A stretch of 64,000 bases of DNA from Candidatus Nitrospira nitrificans (GTDB lineage Bacteria; Nitrospirota; Nitrospiria; Nitrospirales; Nitrospiraceae), in NCBI RefSeq assembly GCF_001458775.1, contig NZ_CZPZ01000035.1, positions 1 to 64,000 of the forward strand, written 5' to 3'. This document shows, one piece after another, positions 51,699-60,679 of the stretch. The position numbers and the translations under genes were made by a program. The notes beneath the pieces are model-generated. The model was not told where the DNA came from. It did no database searches and saw only the letters and a list, made by a program, of their open reading frames with translations. Position 1 is the stretch's first letter; the number at the start of each line of letters is the position of its first letter.

Positions 51699-52856
51699 TC
51701 ACCGCGCCGCCGCTTCCGCGGCATTTCCCAATGCTTGCGTCCGCTTCGTTTCCAACGCGGCGAGAGCCGCATCGAATGAATCGACGAACTGCTGAACGCC
51801 TTCGTGCTCAAGCTGCCATACGACACAGTTAAGATTGATTCCGACTGTCTCTAAATCCCGCATCACTTGCGACGCCGCATCCAGGTCGGCCTCCACGGCA
51901 TTCTCCCTGACCTGCCCGTGATCGACGAAAGCCGACCAGGTTTTCTCAGGCATGGTGACGACCGTCTCCCGACCGATGAGGGGTTCGAGGTAGCAGAGGT
52001 CACCGTACGCGTGGTTCTTTGTGCCCACACTGGCCCATAACGGCCGTTGAACGCGCGCCCCCTTTGCCGCGAGCCGATTCCATCGCTCGCTCGTAAACGA
52101 TTGCGTGAAGGTGTGATAGGCCAGCTTCGCGTTGGCCACCGCCGCTCGTCCCAATAGCCGAGACGGCAATGATTCTGATTCGCGATGGGCGGACGGAATG
52201 CGCCGGATCAACAGGCGATCGACCAATGTATCGATTCGACTCACGAAGAAGCTGGCCACTGAGGCGACCGGCCGCAGTGGGAGGTTATCGGTGGCTCTTC
52301 GCTCGAGAGCGGACAGGTAGGCCTCGATCACCGCTTGATAGCTCTGAATGGAGAATAACAATGTGATGTTGACAGCCACTCCTTCACACAAGAGTTGCTC
52401 GATCGCCGGAATGCCGGCCTCCGTGGCGGGAATTTTGATGAACAGATTCGGTCGATCGACGAGCTCTCTGTATCGGCGCGCTTCGATCATCGTCTCGTCC
52501 GTGTTGTAAGCCAGGTGCGGCGCAATTTCCAAACTGACGAAACCGTCCAGTCCATCCGACGATTCGTAGACTTCCCGCAACAGGTCGCAGGCAAGTTGAA
52601 CATCCCGGATCAGCAGGGCTTCGAAGATGTGCCGCGTGGTTTTCTTTTGCTCTGCCAATTCTTGTATATCGCTGTCGTAGTCGTTGCTTGCCAACGCGGC
52701 GCAGAATGTGGTCGGATTGGCCGTAATTCCCCGGAGGCCCTGTTCACGGACTAATCGCCTGAGTCTTCCGCTGGTGATCATGTCTCTGGTGAGATTATCC
52801 AGCCAAGGGCTTTGCCCGCATTGATAGAGCCGCCGTATGGTGTTGTTCACTGGCAT
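51699..52856 (-). CDS. tal: Transaldolase
   Basis: 385 residues, the longer TalA-type form. PWLDNLTRDMITSGRLRRL, ITANPTTFCAAL, the Schiff-base lysine in LFIKIPATEAGIPAI, VNITLLFSIQSY and VASFFVSRIDTLVD. Exchanges C3 units in the pentose phosphate pathway. GAGAGGA precedes the ATG. Co-oriented with gap. Confidence 0.93.
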   Translation of the reverse strand: MPVNNTIRRLYQCGQSPWLDNLTRDMITSGRLRRLVREQGLRGITANPTTFCAALASNDYDSDIQELAEQKKTTRHIFEALLIRDVQLACDLLREVYESSDGLDGFVSLEIAPHLAYNTDETMIEARRYRELVDRPNLFIKIPATEAGIPAIEQLLCEGVAVNITLLFSIQSYQAVIEAYLSALERRATDNLPLRPVASVASFFVSRIDTLVDRLLIRRIPSAHRESESLPSRLLGRAAVANAKLAYHTFTQSFTSERWNRLAAKGARVQRPLWASVGTKNHAYGDLCYLEPLIGRETVVTMPEKTWSAFVDHGQVRENAVEADLDAASQVMRDLETVGINLNCVVWQLEHEGVQQFVDSFDAALAALETKRTQALGNAAEAAAR

Positions 52857-52874
52857 CGGTCGTCCTCTCGCTTC

Positions 52875-53339
52875 TTATTTGCTCGCAGCCGCCATAAGTG
52901 GACCGGCATTTCCGACATCCTCCTGACAGAAATCCTTGAAATCTCCTCGCAGAAATTTTAGAGCTATTCGCTCAATATAAATTTCCCTGGCCGTCCGGAA
53001 TCCGAGTCGACGGAAGAGCGGAAGAGGAGGACACCACCCATGCAGCGCGTGCTGGAGAAGAAAACCGGCCACGACGGCAGGAACTACAAACGCACGCCGG
53101 TGCCATATGGCCCCAGCGATCAGACCGATCAATGAGACCGATGCGGCGTTGATTTCGAGGACACGTTCAATGTCCCATTCGTGGTCCAGATCGCGCAGTC
53201 GGCGCGTGATTTCATAGTGACTCTTGGCATAGTGCCTTGCAACACTCCGCTCGGTCTGTCGGCGGATGCGCAAGTTGTGTTGAGCGGCAGTCTGCCGCTC
53301 AACACGGGTGCCGGTAGCCGGGATCATATTGGACCTCAT
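52875..53339 (-). CDS. DUF2892-type membrane protein
   Basis: 154 residues. Polar N-terminal 55 residues, then two hydrophobic helices (INAASVSLIGLIAGAIWH, FVVPAVVAGFLLQHAL) with LHGWCPPLPLFRRLGFRT, the DUF2892 (YgaP inner-membrane) pattern with its WCPP. AAGGAG before the ATG. Ends 18 bp upstream of transaldolase. Function unknown. Confidence 0.8.
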   Translation of the reverse strand: MRSNMIPATGTRVERQTAAQHNLRIRRQTERSVARHYAKSHYEITRRLRDLDHEWDIERVLEINAASVSLIGLIAGAIWHRRAFVVPAVVAGFLLQHALHGWCPPLPLFRRLGFRTAREIYIERIALKFLRGDFKDFCQEDVGNAGPLMAAASK

Positions 53340-53472
53340 TGCATCTCCTTGAGCGAGCCTATTGGCACTGGTAGTTCTTTAGGCTCGGATTCCATCTCAG
53401 AAACGCCTACCCGTTGGGAAAGCGGCCGGCACCCTCTTGAAAAACAGCGCACGAAATGCAGCCTGTGCGATA

Positions 53473-54084
53473 TCAAACTCGAAGCTGTATGCCGGTCCCG
53501 TCCTCCTGTAGCGGATGCAACCCATCGCCAGGCGGCACCTCGACGTCTAAAATTCTCACGTCGATGACCACTCGTTTTCCGGCCAATGGATGGTTGAAGT
53601 CTATTGTGGCCGTGTTCTCCGACAGATCTACGACCATGCATGGTGTCCCGTCTTCCATGGACAGCATCATTCCCGGCTCAACGTCTTCCGGCAAACGATC
53701 CTTACTGATCTCTATCTGCTTTGATTCATCGTATGGGCCGAATGTCTCTTGGGAACCGAGGTCGACTCGTTTGACTTCACCTTTTTTCATTCCCGTGATC
53801 GCCTTTTCAAGGTGGGGCAGGAGTTCTTCTTGGCCGAACGCGAACCGGCTGAAGTTGGATGGGATGGTGAGGTTGTATTCGGGAATTGAAATGGTATAGA
53901 CGACCAATGCCACGGTTCCTGCCGCGATCGGAGGACCTGGGTCATCCTGTCCCGCGCCGGCTGACGCCGGAATCGTTTGAGGTGTTGACGAAGATTCAAC
54001 GGACAGGTAAGAGACGACCAAAACGAGAGCGCAGATAGAGACAATCGAGATATAAATTAGAACCGCGGATCTCAAACCCTTCAT
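53473..54084 (-). CDS. FKBP-type peptidyl-prolyl isomerase (SlyD-like), exported
   Basis: 203 residues. Uncleaved or cleavable N-terminal hydrophobic helix (residues 7-28). PPIase region: FAFGQEELLPHLEKAITGMKKGEVKRVDLG, then the SlyD-type flap with FGPYDESKQIEISKDRLP and DFNHPLAGKRVVIDVRILDV. GGAGGTGG just before ATG 54084. The substrate is probably envelope proteins. No C-terminal His-rich metal tail as in enteric SlyD. Confidence 0.88.
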   Translation of the reverse strand: MKGLRSAVLIYISIVSICALVLVVSYLSVESSSTPQTIPASAGAGQDDPGPPIAAGTVALVVYTISIPEYNLTIPSNFSRFAFGQEELLPHLEKAITGMKKGEVKRVDLGSQETFGPYDESKQIEISKDRLPEDVEPGMMLSMEDGTPCMVVDLSENTATIDFNHPLAGKRVVIDVRILDVEVPPGDGLHPLQEDGTGIQLRV

Positions 54085-54117
54085 AACCACCTCCAATCGA
54101 TCATTTCCGGGCTCACG

Positions 54118-54615
54118 CTACTTTCGTTTAGGTCGCTTTTTAAACGAGGGCGCCTCATCCTTGAGTACGTTCTGTTTGGTCTCGACTTGCGACGGTTTTT
54201 CGTCGGTGGCTTGCCGTTCTGCATAGTCTTCCGACGAGACCGGATTGAGCTCCCAACGCTCCTGGTCGCGCTGGGCGATTTTCTCCTCAGGCCGCAGAGG
54301 TTCCGTGTCCTCATACGTCACCCCCACGGCATTGCCGATTTCATCTACGATATCTTGGTCGGGTGTCGGGTTAGATCCACCGACCACCTCATCCCCACCG
54401 AAATGGGCCTGCCTCCAATCCGCATCGATATCGCCTCCGGTCAAAAGAGTCTCCGGTGGTTCCCCTGTATCCTGTTTCGCTTGCTCATACCATTCCACCT
54501 CTACCTGATCCTCATCTTGCCCCAGAGCGGCAGGCTCCTGTTCCTCGTAATCACGAATAACCTGATCGGCATCGATCTCCTCATCGTTCCCGTTTGTCCT
54601 GTCCCGATTCATCAT
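54118..54615 (-). CDS. DUF6335-type acidic protein
   Basis: 165 residues, acidic. DADWRQAHFGGDEVVGGSNP, TPDQDIVDEIGNAVGVTYEDTEPLRPEEK, RDQERWELNPVSSEDYAER is the pattern I know as DUF6335. Strong GGGGAGGG before the ATG. Soluble. Function unknown. Next to the FKBP gene with a 33-bp gap. Confidence 0.78.
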   Translation of the reverse strand: MMNRDRTNGNDEEIDADQVIRDYEEQEPAALGQDEDQVEVEWYEQAKQDTGEPPETLLTGGDIDADWRQAHFGGDEVVGGSNPTPDQDIVDEIGNAVGVTYEDTEPLRPEEKIAQRDQERWELNPVSSEDYAERQATDEKPSQVETKQNVLKDEAPSFKKRPKRK

Positions 54616-55109
54616 TTGATGCCCTCCCCTATCCCAGTCAGAACCAGCGTCACTGATATGCGCGAGACGGCCATGTGTGGTTCACGCCCCCTCGCAACAT
54701 CTTCGATCACATGAACCGAGCCTCTTGGCCGATTCGTGTTTCGTACTACATTGTGCAAGTGCAAGAGATAGGCCTTGATTGATTCAAGCTCTTTTCTGCG
54801 TACTCGAGAGCGCAAACCGGAGGAAATGACAGGAAACTTTGACTCATTATGTCTTAGGGTAGAGTTAGAACGTTCCGTCCGACTACCATCAATATTCTGC
54901 ATGTGCAGATAGGCGGTCCGACAGGGGACAGCTTGTCCATCGTAATGTCTCTGATCAACTGAAGTACGCAGCGCTGCGGGCGACTTCCGGGCATCTTCCT
55001 GTTTGTGACAAGCGGCACCCGACTTTCGCCTATAACTAGGGGGCGACCGAGTGGTCTTCGAATCAGACTTTTCGCATCATGGGATCGGTATTCAAGGTCG
55101 AGATACCTT
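54616..55109. other. Divergent intergenic region with one CTAGG-type dyad
   Basis: A minus-strand frame (54612-54902, 96 codons) ends in an ATGA overlap with the DUF6335 gene, but it lacks a ribosome site and a recognisable domain. I did not count it as a gene. The dyad at 55036 serves the plus-strand gene. Confidence 0.5.
55036..55080 (+). promoter_or_regulatory. CTAGG-type dyad (CTAGGGGGCGACCGAG) with CATCAT
   Basis: Dyad at 55036-55051 (one mismatch). CATCAT (55075-55080) follows after exactly 23 nt. The gene starts at 55110. Confidence 0.7.
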
Positions 55110-55703
55110 ATGGTCGATCCCGCCATTCTGGTTCGTCAGTATCTGCTGTACTTCATCTTGCCGCTATGGCTTCTGGCCGGCCTGACCGACTATTTCCTGC
55201 ATAAACGTACGCATATCGAAGACAATTCAGGCACCAAGGAGTCGGTGCTTCATCTGCTCCAACTCGGGGAGGCTGGAATTCCGGTTGTCGTGGGATTGTT
55301 GTTCGACATCAACGCGCTGATCATCGCCGTTATGATCGTTGCTCTCGTGATACACGAAGCCACGGCTTTGTGGGATGTCGGTTACGCCCACACCCGACGG
55401 TACATCGGCCCGCTGGAGCAGCATGTGCATAGTTTCCTCGAAGTGTTGCCCATCATGGCCGTGTCTTTTGTGACCGTCTTGTATTGGGACCAATTTCAAG
55501 CTCTACTCGGCATGGGAATCCAGCCCGCACGCTTTGAGTTACGCCCCAAAGCCGATCCTATCGCTCCTCCCTATTTGATCGCGTTCTTCAGCTCCATCGC
55601 TATCTTCATCGCGGTCCCTTATGGAGAAGAATTGTGGCGTTGCCTCAGAACCGCCCAGCGGCGCCGCGGGCTCGCCGCTTCCATGGGACGAGTGACATCG
55701 TGA
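55110..55703 (+). CDS. Membrane protein of unknown function
   Basis: 197 residues, about five helices. YLLYFILPLWLLAGLTDYFLHKRTHIEDNSG then HLLQLGEAGIPVVVGLL, ALVIHEATALWDVGYAHTRRYIGPLEQHVHSFLEVLPI. Several His, Asp and Glu residues sit beside helices, as in metal or di-iron membrane enzymes; no family name recalled. Starts at ATG 55110 because earlier codons have no hydrophobic sense. The CTAGG dyad links it to the putative regulon. Confidence 0.72.
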   Translation: MVDPAILVRQYLLYFILPLWLLAGLTDYFLHKRTHIEDNSGTKESVLHLLQLGEAGIPVVVGLLFDINALIIAVMIVALVIHEATALWDVGYAHTRRYIGPLEQHVHSFLEVLPIMAVSFVTVLYWDQFQALLGMGIQPARFELRPKADPIAPPYLIAFFSSIAIFIAVPYGEELWRCLRTAQRRRGLAASMGRVTS

Positions 55704-55905
55704 TTCATCTTTCCTTCAGACGGCTGTTTTAGATTCGTGACCTGCGGACAGACGCACGAAGATTGTGCCCGGCGCCATCACCGCCTAATCACGAGCGAGA
55801 AAATGATGAGTGGGGTTTTACTTCTCTCCCGAATGGTTTTCGCACTGCCGGCGATAGAGGCGAACAAACGTCTCGCCCTCTTGTGACGACAGGACCCTAG
55901 CAGCG

Positions 55906-56244
55906 CTACTCGTCTCTTCCGTGAACCTCCGCCGGAGGAGCCGTGGCTTCCACCGCGGTGAATGGCTCGAGGATGATGAAACTGTGCCGACTACCCTTCG
56001 GTACAACCCACGAATCGCCGGTTTCGAGCAGGATCGTCTGGCCTTCGATATTGAGCTGAGCACGCCCTTTGATCGCGTAGCCTACTGTTTCATAGTCACG
56101 CATTTGCATGTCCTTCGGCGCGCCTGGTTGCAGATCCTCCCAGAGCCTCATCGAAACGGATTTTCCTGACGCCAGGTACTTTTGTCCCATGTCGCCGCTT
56201 GGAGAATGGCGTGAATCGACTTTCTTCACTGTGCTATCGGGCAT
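55906..56244 (-). CDS. Cupin-domain protein
   Basis: 112 residues from ATG 56244 after GGAGGCGG. Small beta-barrel: SMRLWEDLQPG, YETVGYAIKGRAQLNIEGQTILLETGDSWVVPKGSRHSFIILEP. Single cupin with His and Glu metal-ligand candidates, though the first motif (G-x5-HxH) is degenerate. Cytosolic. Ligand unknown. Confidence 0.85.
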   Translation of the reverse strand: MPDSTVKKVDSRHSPSGDMGQKYLASGKSVSMRLWEDLQPGAPKDMQMRDYETVGYAIKGRAQLNIEGQTILLETGDSWVVPKGSRHSFIILEPFTAVEATAPPAEVHGRDE

Positions 56245-56438
56245 GATCCGCCTCCGGTACATTCGCCTCTTCTGAGAGATGTGTTATTTCCTTCAATGCG
56301 GCACATACAACATCTTTCATGAATGTGGGTCTCTGATGAGAGAGAGTATTCATTATCTTTAATCCATAGACCAGACCGACCTTTTTGGTCTACCGGTGAT
56401 TCCCCTGGTTTCTGGAGTGAGACGATGGCATTGTTCGA

Positions 56439-57584
56439 CTATGGTTCGCTGTAGGTGATTCGATAGATCACCCCGGCCGAATCGTCTGAAACCAGCAGCG
56501 CTCCATCGGGCATCACGAGGACATCAACAGGGCGACCCCATGCCCGTTGCCCTTGAAGCCATCCTTCCGCAAAAACCGAATATCGCGTTCGCCCTTGCTC
56601 ATCCCGCGACACAAGCGTGACCCGATATCCGGCTTTCTCGCTCCGATTCCAAGACCCATGTTCGGCGATAAAAATTTGATTCCGATATTCCTTCGGGAAC
56701 ATGGTGCCGTTGTAAAAACGCATGCCCAGGGACGCGACGTGCGGGCCCAGTTCGGCGGCAGGCGCCGTGAATTCGCCGCAAGCATGTGTGCGGCCGTACT
56801 CCGGGTCTGCAATCGTTCTCCCATGGCAATAGGGATAGCCGAAGTGCAGTCCGGCCTTCGCCGCACGGTTGAGTTCGTCCGGCGGTTGATTGTCTCCGAG
56901 ATAATCGCGGCCGTTCTCCGTGAACCATAAGTCATGGGTGATCGCATCCCAGTCGAAGCCGACCGAATTTCGAACTCCGCGCGCGACGATTTCATATCCG
57001 CTCCCGTCCGGATTGAGACGGCCGATGAGCGCATAGCGATCGGGGTCGGGTTCGCAGATATTGCAGGGCGCTCCCACCGGCACATACAATTTCCCATCGG
57101 GACCGAATGCGATAAACTTCCATCCGTGCCCGGTCTCTTTCGGAAAGCGGTCCGTGATGACCACCGAAGGCGGCGGATCTTTCAATTGCGTATCGATATC
57201 GTCGAACCGCAAGATGCGATCCACGGAGGAGACGTACAACGAGCCTTTTCGATACGCCACGCCTACCGGCATGCGCAACCCGCGCGCGATCGTCAGCACT
57301 TCATCGGCGCGCTGATCGCCGTTCTTATCCAGCACAGCGTAGACCTCGCCTTTGTCTTTTGTCCCCACGAAGAGCACACCGTCTTGCCCTCGCACCATGC
57401 CGCGCGCATTCGGAACATTGTCCGCGTAGAGGGCAATGGTAAAACCAGAAGGAAGCTTGATCGTCTCGAGAGGAAGACTGCTCGCTTCGATCCGGCTCCC
57501 GAAGAAGAACAGTGTCAGCGACGCGCAGATCGGCCCGACCAGGCGATTCATAACCGTGCTGGTTCTCACGCGCTTTGTGCTCAT
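56439..57584 (-). CDS. PQQ-dependent sugar dehydrogenase (sorbosone/glucose type)
   Basis: 381 residues. Signal segment to about residue 36. Beta-propeller pattern: KLPSGFTIALYADNVPNARGM, GLRMPVGVAYRKGSLYVSSVDRI, FIAFGPDGKLYVPVGAPCN, GVRNSVGFDWD, DLWFTENGRDYLGDNQPPDELN and LNRAAKAGLHFGYPYCHG, IFIAEHGSWNRS. The conserved His/Arg/Asn residues that hold PQQ are in these blocks. Periplasmic oxidation of a sugar or aldehyde. Its place after pqqE supports a PQQ enzyme. Confidence 0.9.
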   Translation of the reverse strand: MSTKRVRTSTVMNRLVGPICASLTLFFFGSRIEASSLPLETIKLPSGFTIALYADNVPNARGMVRGQDGVLFVGTKDKGEVYAVLDKNGDQRADEVLTIARGLRMPVGVAYRKGSLYVSSVDRILRFDDIDTQLKDPPPSVVITDRFPKETGHGWKFIAFGPDGKLYVPVGAPCNICEPDPDRYALIGRLNPDGSGYEIVARGVRNSVGFDWDAITHDLWFTENGRDYLGDNQPPDELNRAAKAGLHFGYPYCHGRTIADPEYGRTHACGEFTAPAAELGPHVASLGMRFYNGTMFPKEYRNQIFIAEHGSWNRSEKAGYRVTLVSRDEQGRTRYSVFAEGWLQGQRAWGRPVDVLVMPDGALLVSDDSAGVIYRITYSEP

Positions 57585-57638
57585 GATGACTTCCTCATGA
57601 ATGGATTATAAGGCAGGATCTTCCGATCTCTTCACGCT

Positions 57639-58742
57639 TCACGAGATACGAACCATTCGACCGGTCCGATGCTCGAACAGGACCGGGACTCCGGCGTTGC
57701 GACCGGCCTGAGCTTTTGCCGACTCAATGACGTCATGGCCGGGAGCGAGTGAGCAGGCAGGGTCGGTCATCCCGGCATCTCCGATGAGATGAAACGCTTG
57801 GCAGCGACAGCCTCCGAAGTCCACGGCGCGTCGCGCACAGGTCCTGCAAGGATCGGGCAGCCATTCGTCGCCACGGAATCGGTTGAATCCCGCTGAATGG
57901 CGCCAGATATCCGCAAGCCGGCGCTGCGTGACATGCTCGAAGCGCAATCCTGGTACCGTATGCGCAAGATGGCAGGGCAATGCGAGCCCTTCCGGATTGA
58001 TCACGATGAACCGGCGCCCCCATCCTTCCATGCAAGATTTGGGATACTCCGTGTAATAGTCGGGCGTGACGAAGAGCACTTCCATTCTGCCGCGAAGACG
58101 CGTTTTGGCCTCAGCCGCAACGGTTCGCGCGCGCTCGATTTGTTCCCGAGCGGGCAGGAGCGCGACACGATTCTTCAATGCCCATCCCAGATATTGCGTA
58201 TTCGCCAACTCGAGCCGCTCGGCGGAGACACGTTCCGCCAGAGCGATGATCTCTTCGATTTCAGAAATATTTTCTCGATGGAGCGCGACGTTCAGGGTCA
58301 AGGGAAGTTCGAGCGACACGGCCCATCGCATGGCCTCCAGCTTGCGGCTGAAGGATGTCGCTCCGGCGATTCGGTCCGATGCGGACGATCTCGTGCTTTG
58401 AATAGATATTTGCACACTATCCAGACCCAGCGCGCGAAGTCGGGAGAGCCGCTCGAATGTAAGTGGAATACCGCTCGTAATGAGGTTCGTATAGAGGTCG
58501 AGCTTGCGGGCCTCCTCGACAAGCCGTTCCAAATCATCCCGCAACAACGGCTCGCCTCCCGTGAGGTTGAGTTGAACCACGCCAAGTTCTTCGGCTTCCT
58601 GAAAGACCCGCATCCAGGTGTCGGCGTCGATTTCGCTCTCATGCCCTACAAGGTCCGACGGATTCGAACAATAGGGGCAGTGAAGCGGGCACCGATAGGT
58701 CAGTTCGGCGATCAACGTATAGGGGCGATACGTGTTGTTCAT
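57639..58742 (-). CDS. pqqE: PqqE radical-SAM enzyme
   Basis: 367 residues. C18-x3-C22-x2-C25 in TYRCPLHCPYCSNP binds the SAM cluster; NLTGGEPLL follows. The C-terminal SPASM cysteines lie in CRTCARRAVDFGGCRCQ. It joins the Glu and Tyr side chains of PqqA with PqqD as chaperone, the first step in PQQ formation. The start at 58742 overlaps the pqqD stop (ATGA). Last biosynthetic gene before the sugar dehydrogenase, 54 bp away. Confidence 0.95.
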   Translation of the reverse strand: MNNTYRPYTLIAELTYRCPLHCPYCSNPSDLVGHESEIDADTWMRVFQEAEELGVVQLNLTGGEPLLRDDLERLVEEARKLDLYTNLITSGIPLTFERLSRLRALGLDSVQISIQSTRSSASDRIAGATSFSRKLEAMRWAVSLELPLTLNVALHRENISEIEEIIALAERVSAERLELANTQYLGWALKNRVALLPAREQIERARTVAAEAKTRLRGRMEVLFVTPDYYTEYPKSCMEGWGRRFIVINPEGLALPCHLAHTVPGLRFEHVTQRRLADIWRHSAGFNRFRGDEWLPDPCRTCARRAVDFGGCRCQAFHLIGDAGMTDPACSLAPGHDVIESAKAQAGRNAGVPVLFEHRTGRMVRIS

Positions 58743-59020
58743 GTCGCGCATCGAAGCAGGCCACGATCGGCAAGAATGCCCAGAAACTCGCGCACCCCTC
58801 GCTTGATTTCGGCAGGAGACACGTCATCATAGGCTCGGGCGAGATGATCGACCATGTCATCGATCGTCCATTCGCCCGTGCAAAGACGGGCAATCGCCGC
58901 GGCGGTGTCGTTCAGGGCAAGCCCTGTTTCTGGGTATAACAGCAGGTGGCGGCCGGTATGCCGATCGACTCGAAGGCGAACTTTCGGGCTAAGCCGAGGT
59001 CTGATCGCGATGATGGGCAT
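58739..59020 (-). CDS. pqqD: PqqD peptide chaperone
   Basis: 93 residues from ATG 59020, chosen because the domain then has the usual length; an ATG at 59056 is possible. RPRLSPKVRLRVDRHTGRHLLLYPE, LALNDTAAAIARLCTGEWTIDDMVDHL, and REFLGILADRGLL fit the winged-helix PqqD fold that presents PqqA to PqqE. Overlaps pqqC by about 32 bp and pqqE by 4 bp. Confidence 0.92.
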   Translation of the reverse strand: MPIIAIRPRLSPKVRLRVDRHTGRHLLLYPETGLALNDTAAAIARLCTGEWTIDDMVDHLARAYDDVSPAEIKRGVREFLGILADRGLLRCAT

Positions 59021-59753
59021 AGGCTCTGCGCTTTCGTTCTGATCCCGTTTCGACATAGGCCAAGAAGAGATGATCGAGCATGGTCCACAAAATATCGGCC
59101 TTCTTGATCAAGGCATTCACGCATCGTTCTTGGAGGGCATAGGTGGTCGCGTGCTGAACCACGAATTCGACGGCCTGGTTCGAATCAAGCGTTGCGCGAG
59201 CGATGCGCAACTGAAAATACTCCAAGCACTCCGCGCTCACCCAGGGATAATGTCGTCTCCAGGCTTCGAGGCGCCGCGCCATGAGAGAGGGCGCAAACAA
59301 TTCCGTGAGCGAGGAGGCCACCGCTTCGATAAGCGGAGCCTCATGGACGAATCCGACATATTCGTCGCATGCGAGCCTGACTCCCGGGAGCACGTATCGA
59401 TGGCTCTTCACCTCCTCGGCGTCGAGTCCGACGCCTCGCGCCAATTCAAGCCAGAGGGCGAGTCCGCCTTCCCCTTCCTGGTCGCCGTCATGGTCCCGAA
59501 TGCGGCGGAGCCACATTCGCCGAAAGGCCGGGTCATCGGATTTCGCGATGACGAACGCATCCTTGATGGGAATTCGTGTTTGATAGTAGTAGCGGTTCAG
59601 CACCCACTGCCGTAGCTGGGTCTTCGTTAACTTCCCGTCGTGCATCAGTGTATGGAAAGGATGGTGGTCATGGTAACGACGAGAGCCTTCCCGCTTGAGC
59701 CATTCGATAAAGACATCCTGTGGGAGTCGATCCCGATGGTGATTGTCCTTCAT
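58989..59753 (-). CDS. pqqC: PqqC, PQQ synthase (final oxidation)
   Basis: 254 residues. HDHHPFHTLMHDGKLTKTQLRQWVLNRYYYQTRIPIKDAFV, IRDHDGDQEGEGGLALWLELARGVGL and the helix region YPWVSAECLEYFQLRIAR are diagnostic. Catalyses the cofactor-free eight-electron oxidation and ring closure of AHQQ to PQQ. Start at 59753, 2 nt after the pqqB stop; the longer frame would run inside pqqB. Confidence 0.95.
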   Translation of the reverse strand: MKDNHHRDRLPQDVFIEWLKREGSRRYHDHHPFHTLMHDGKLTKTQLRQWVLNRYYYQTRIPIKDAFVIAKSDDPAFRRMWLRRIRDHDGDQEGEGGLALWLELARGVGLDAEEVKSHRYVLPGVRLACDEYVGFVHEAPLIEAVASSLTELFAPSLMARRLEAWRRHYPWVSAECLEYFQLRIARATLDSNQAVEFVVQHATTYALQERCVNALIKKADILWTMLDHLFLAYVETGSERKRRAYAHHRDQTSA

Positions 59754-59755
59754 CG

Positions 59756-60679
59756 TCACAATAGGATCTCCATCCCGTCCCATGCGACTCCCCACCCTGC
59801 CGCCGCAACGAGTTGTCGTTCGTGAGAATCCTCTCGTATCATGGGATTGGTGTTGTTGATATGGGTGAACACCCGGCGAGGAGCGGCGATATTCGAAAGC
59901 CGCGACAGACTTCCCTCTGATCCGCCGACGGGACAATGGGCGAGATCTTCCGCCGATTTTTCAAGGAAGCCCGGCGCGGAGAGCTCATCACTCGACCAGA
60001 ACGTCCCGTCGAACATCACGCAATCGGCACCTTCGAGCGCATTGAGAACCGAGGGCGTGATCCGGCCGACAGCGGGGAAATAGGCCAGCACTCCTCCCGT
60101 GAGCAAGTGGCGAAATCGGAGTCCGATATTCACCTCCGTCTCGACGGATGAAACGAGTCCTTCCAAATGGATCGGAAGCTTGCCCGGAGCGGCCACGGCC
60201 GTCACCGTCAGATCCGACGGTCTTCCGGCCGCATCCGACACCGGTTCCTCGACATCGAGTTTCAACGTCCGCCACGTGACCTGTCCGGCGAAACGCTGGA
60301 GTGTCCGATAGAAGACGTTGCCTTCGGTGAATCCGCGACGCACGGAGTCGGTCGCATAGAGAACGAGCCGATGATTCTCCCGTAGCGAGAGGAGTCCCAA
60401 ACAATGGTCCAGATCTCCGTTGGTCAAAAAGATGGCTTGGATCGGCGTCGAACGGGATCGACGAGGATGGAGGAAGGCACAGCTTTCGATCTGAGCGCGA
60501 ATGTCCGAAGAGGCGTTGACCAGAAACCAGTTATCCTCATCCGCGCTGAGACTGATGGATTCTTCTGTCCGATGGCTCGCAGCGATCAACCCTTTCCTCA
60601 TGTCTCCGCAATTCACACAGGCGCAGTTCCACTGCGGGAAGCCTCCTCCCGCAGCCGAACCTAGGACCCGAAGGCGCAT
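59756..60679 (-). CDS. pqqB: PqqB hydroxylase
   Basis: 307 residues, metallo-beta-lactamase fold. RLRVLGSAAGGGFPQWNCACVNCGDMRKG with its Cys pair, LTNGDLDHCLGLLSLRE (metal-binding segment), LTGGVLAYFPAVGRI, DCVMFDGTFWSSDEL and HINNTNPM. Thought to hydroxylate the crosslinked dipeptide. The start ATG 60679 overlaps the pqqA stop (TGATG). Confidence 0.95.
   Translation of the reverse strand: MRLRVLGSAAGGGFPQWNCACVNCGDMRKGLIAASHRTEESISLSADEDNWFLVNASSDIRAQIESCAFLHPRRSRSTPIQAIFLTNGDLDHCLGLLSLRENHRLVLYATDSVRRGFTEGNVFYRTLQRFAGQVTWRTLKLDVEEPVSDAAGRPSDLTVTAVAAPGKLPIHLEGLVSSVETEVNIGLRFRHLLTGGVLAYFPAVGRITPSVLNALEGADCVMFDGTFWSSDELSAPGFLEKSAEDLAHCPVGGSEGSLSRLSNIAAPRRVFTHINNTNPMIREDSHERQLVAAAGWGVAWDGMEILL

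Noticed and set aside
54612-54902. Minus-strand 96-codon frame joined to the DUF6335 gene by an ATGA overlap
   Set aside because: The overlap is suggestive, but there is no ribosome site, the N-terminus looks random and no domain is seen. Left as uncertain.
57897-58832. 311-codon plus-strand frame
   Set aside because: Antisense to pqqE, no recognisable product.
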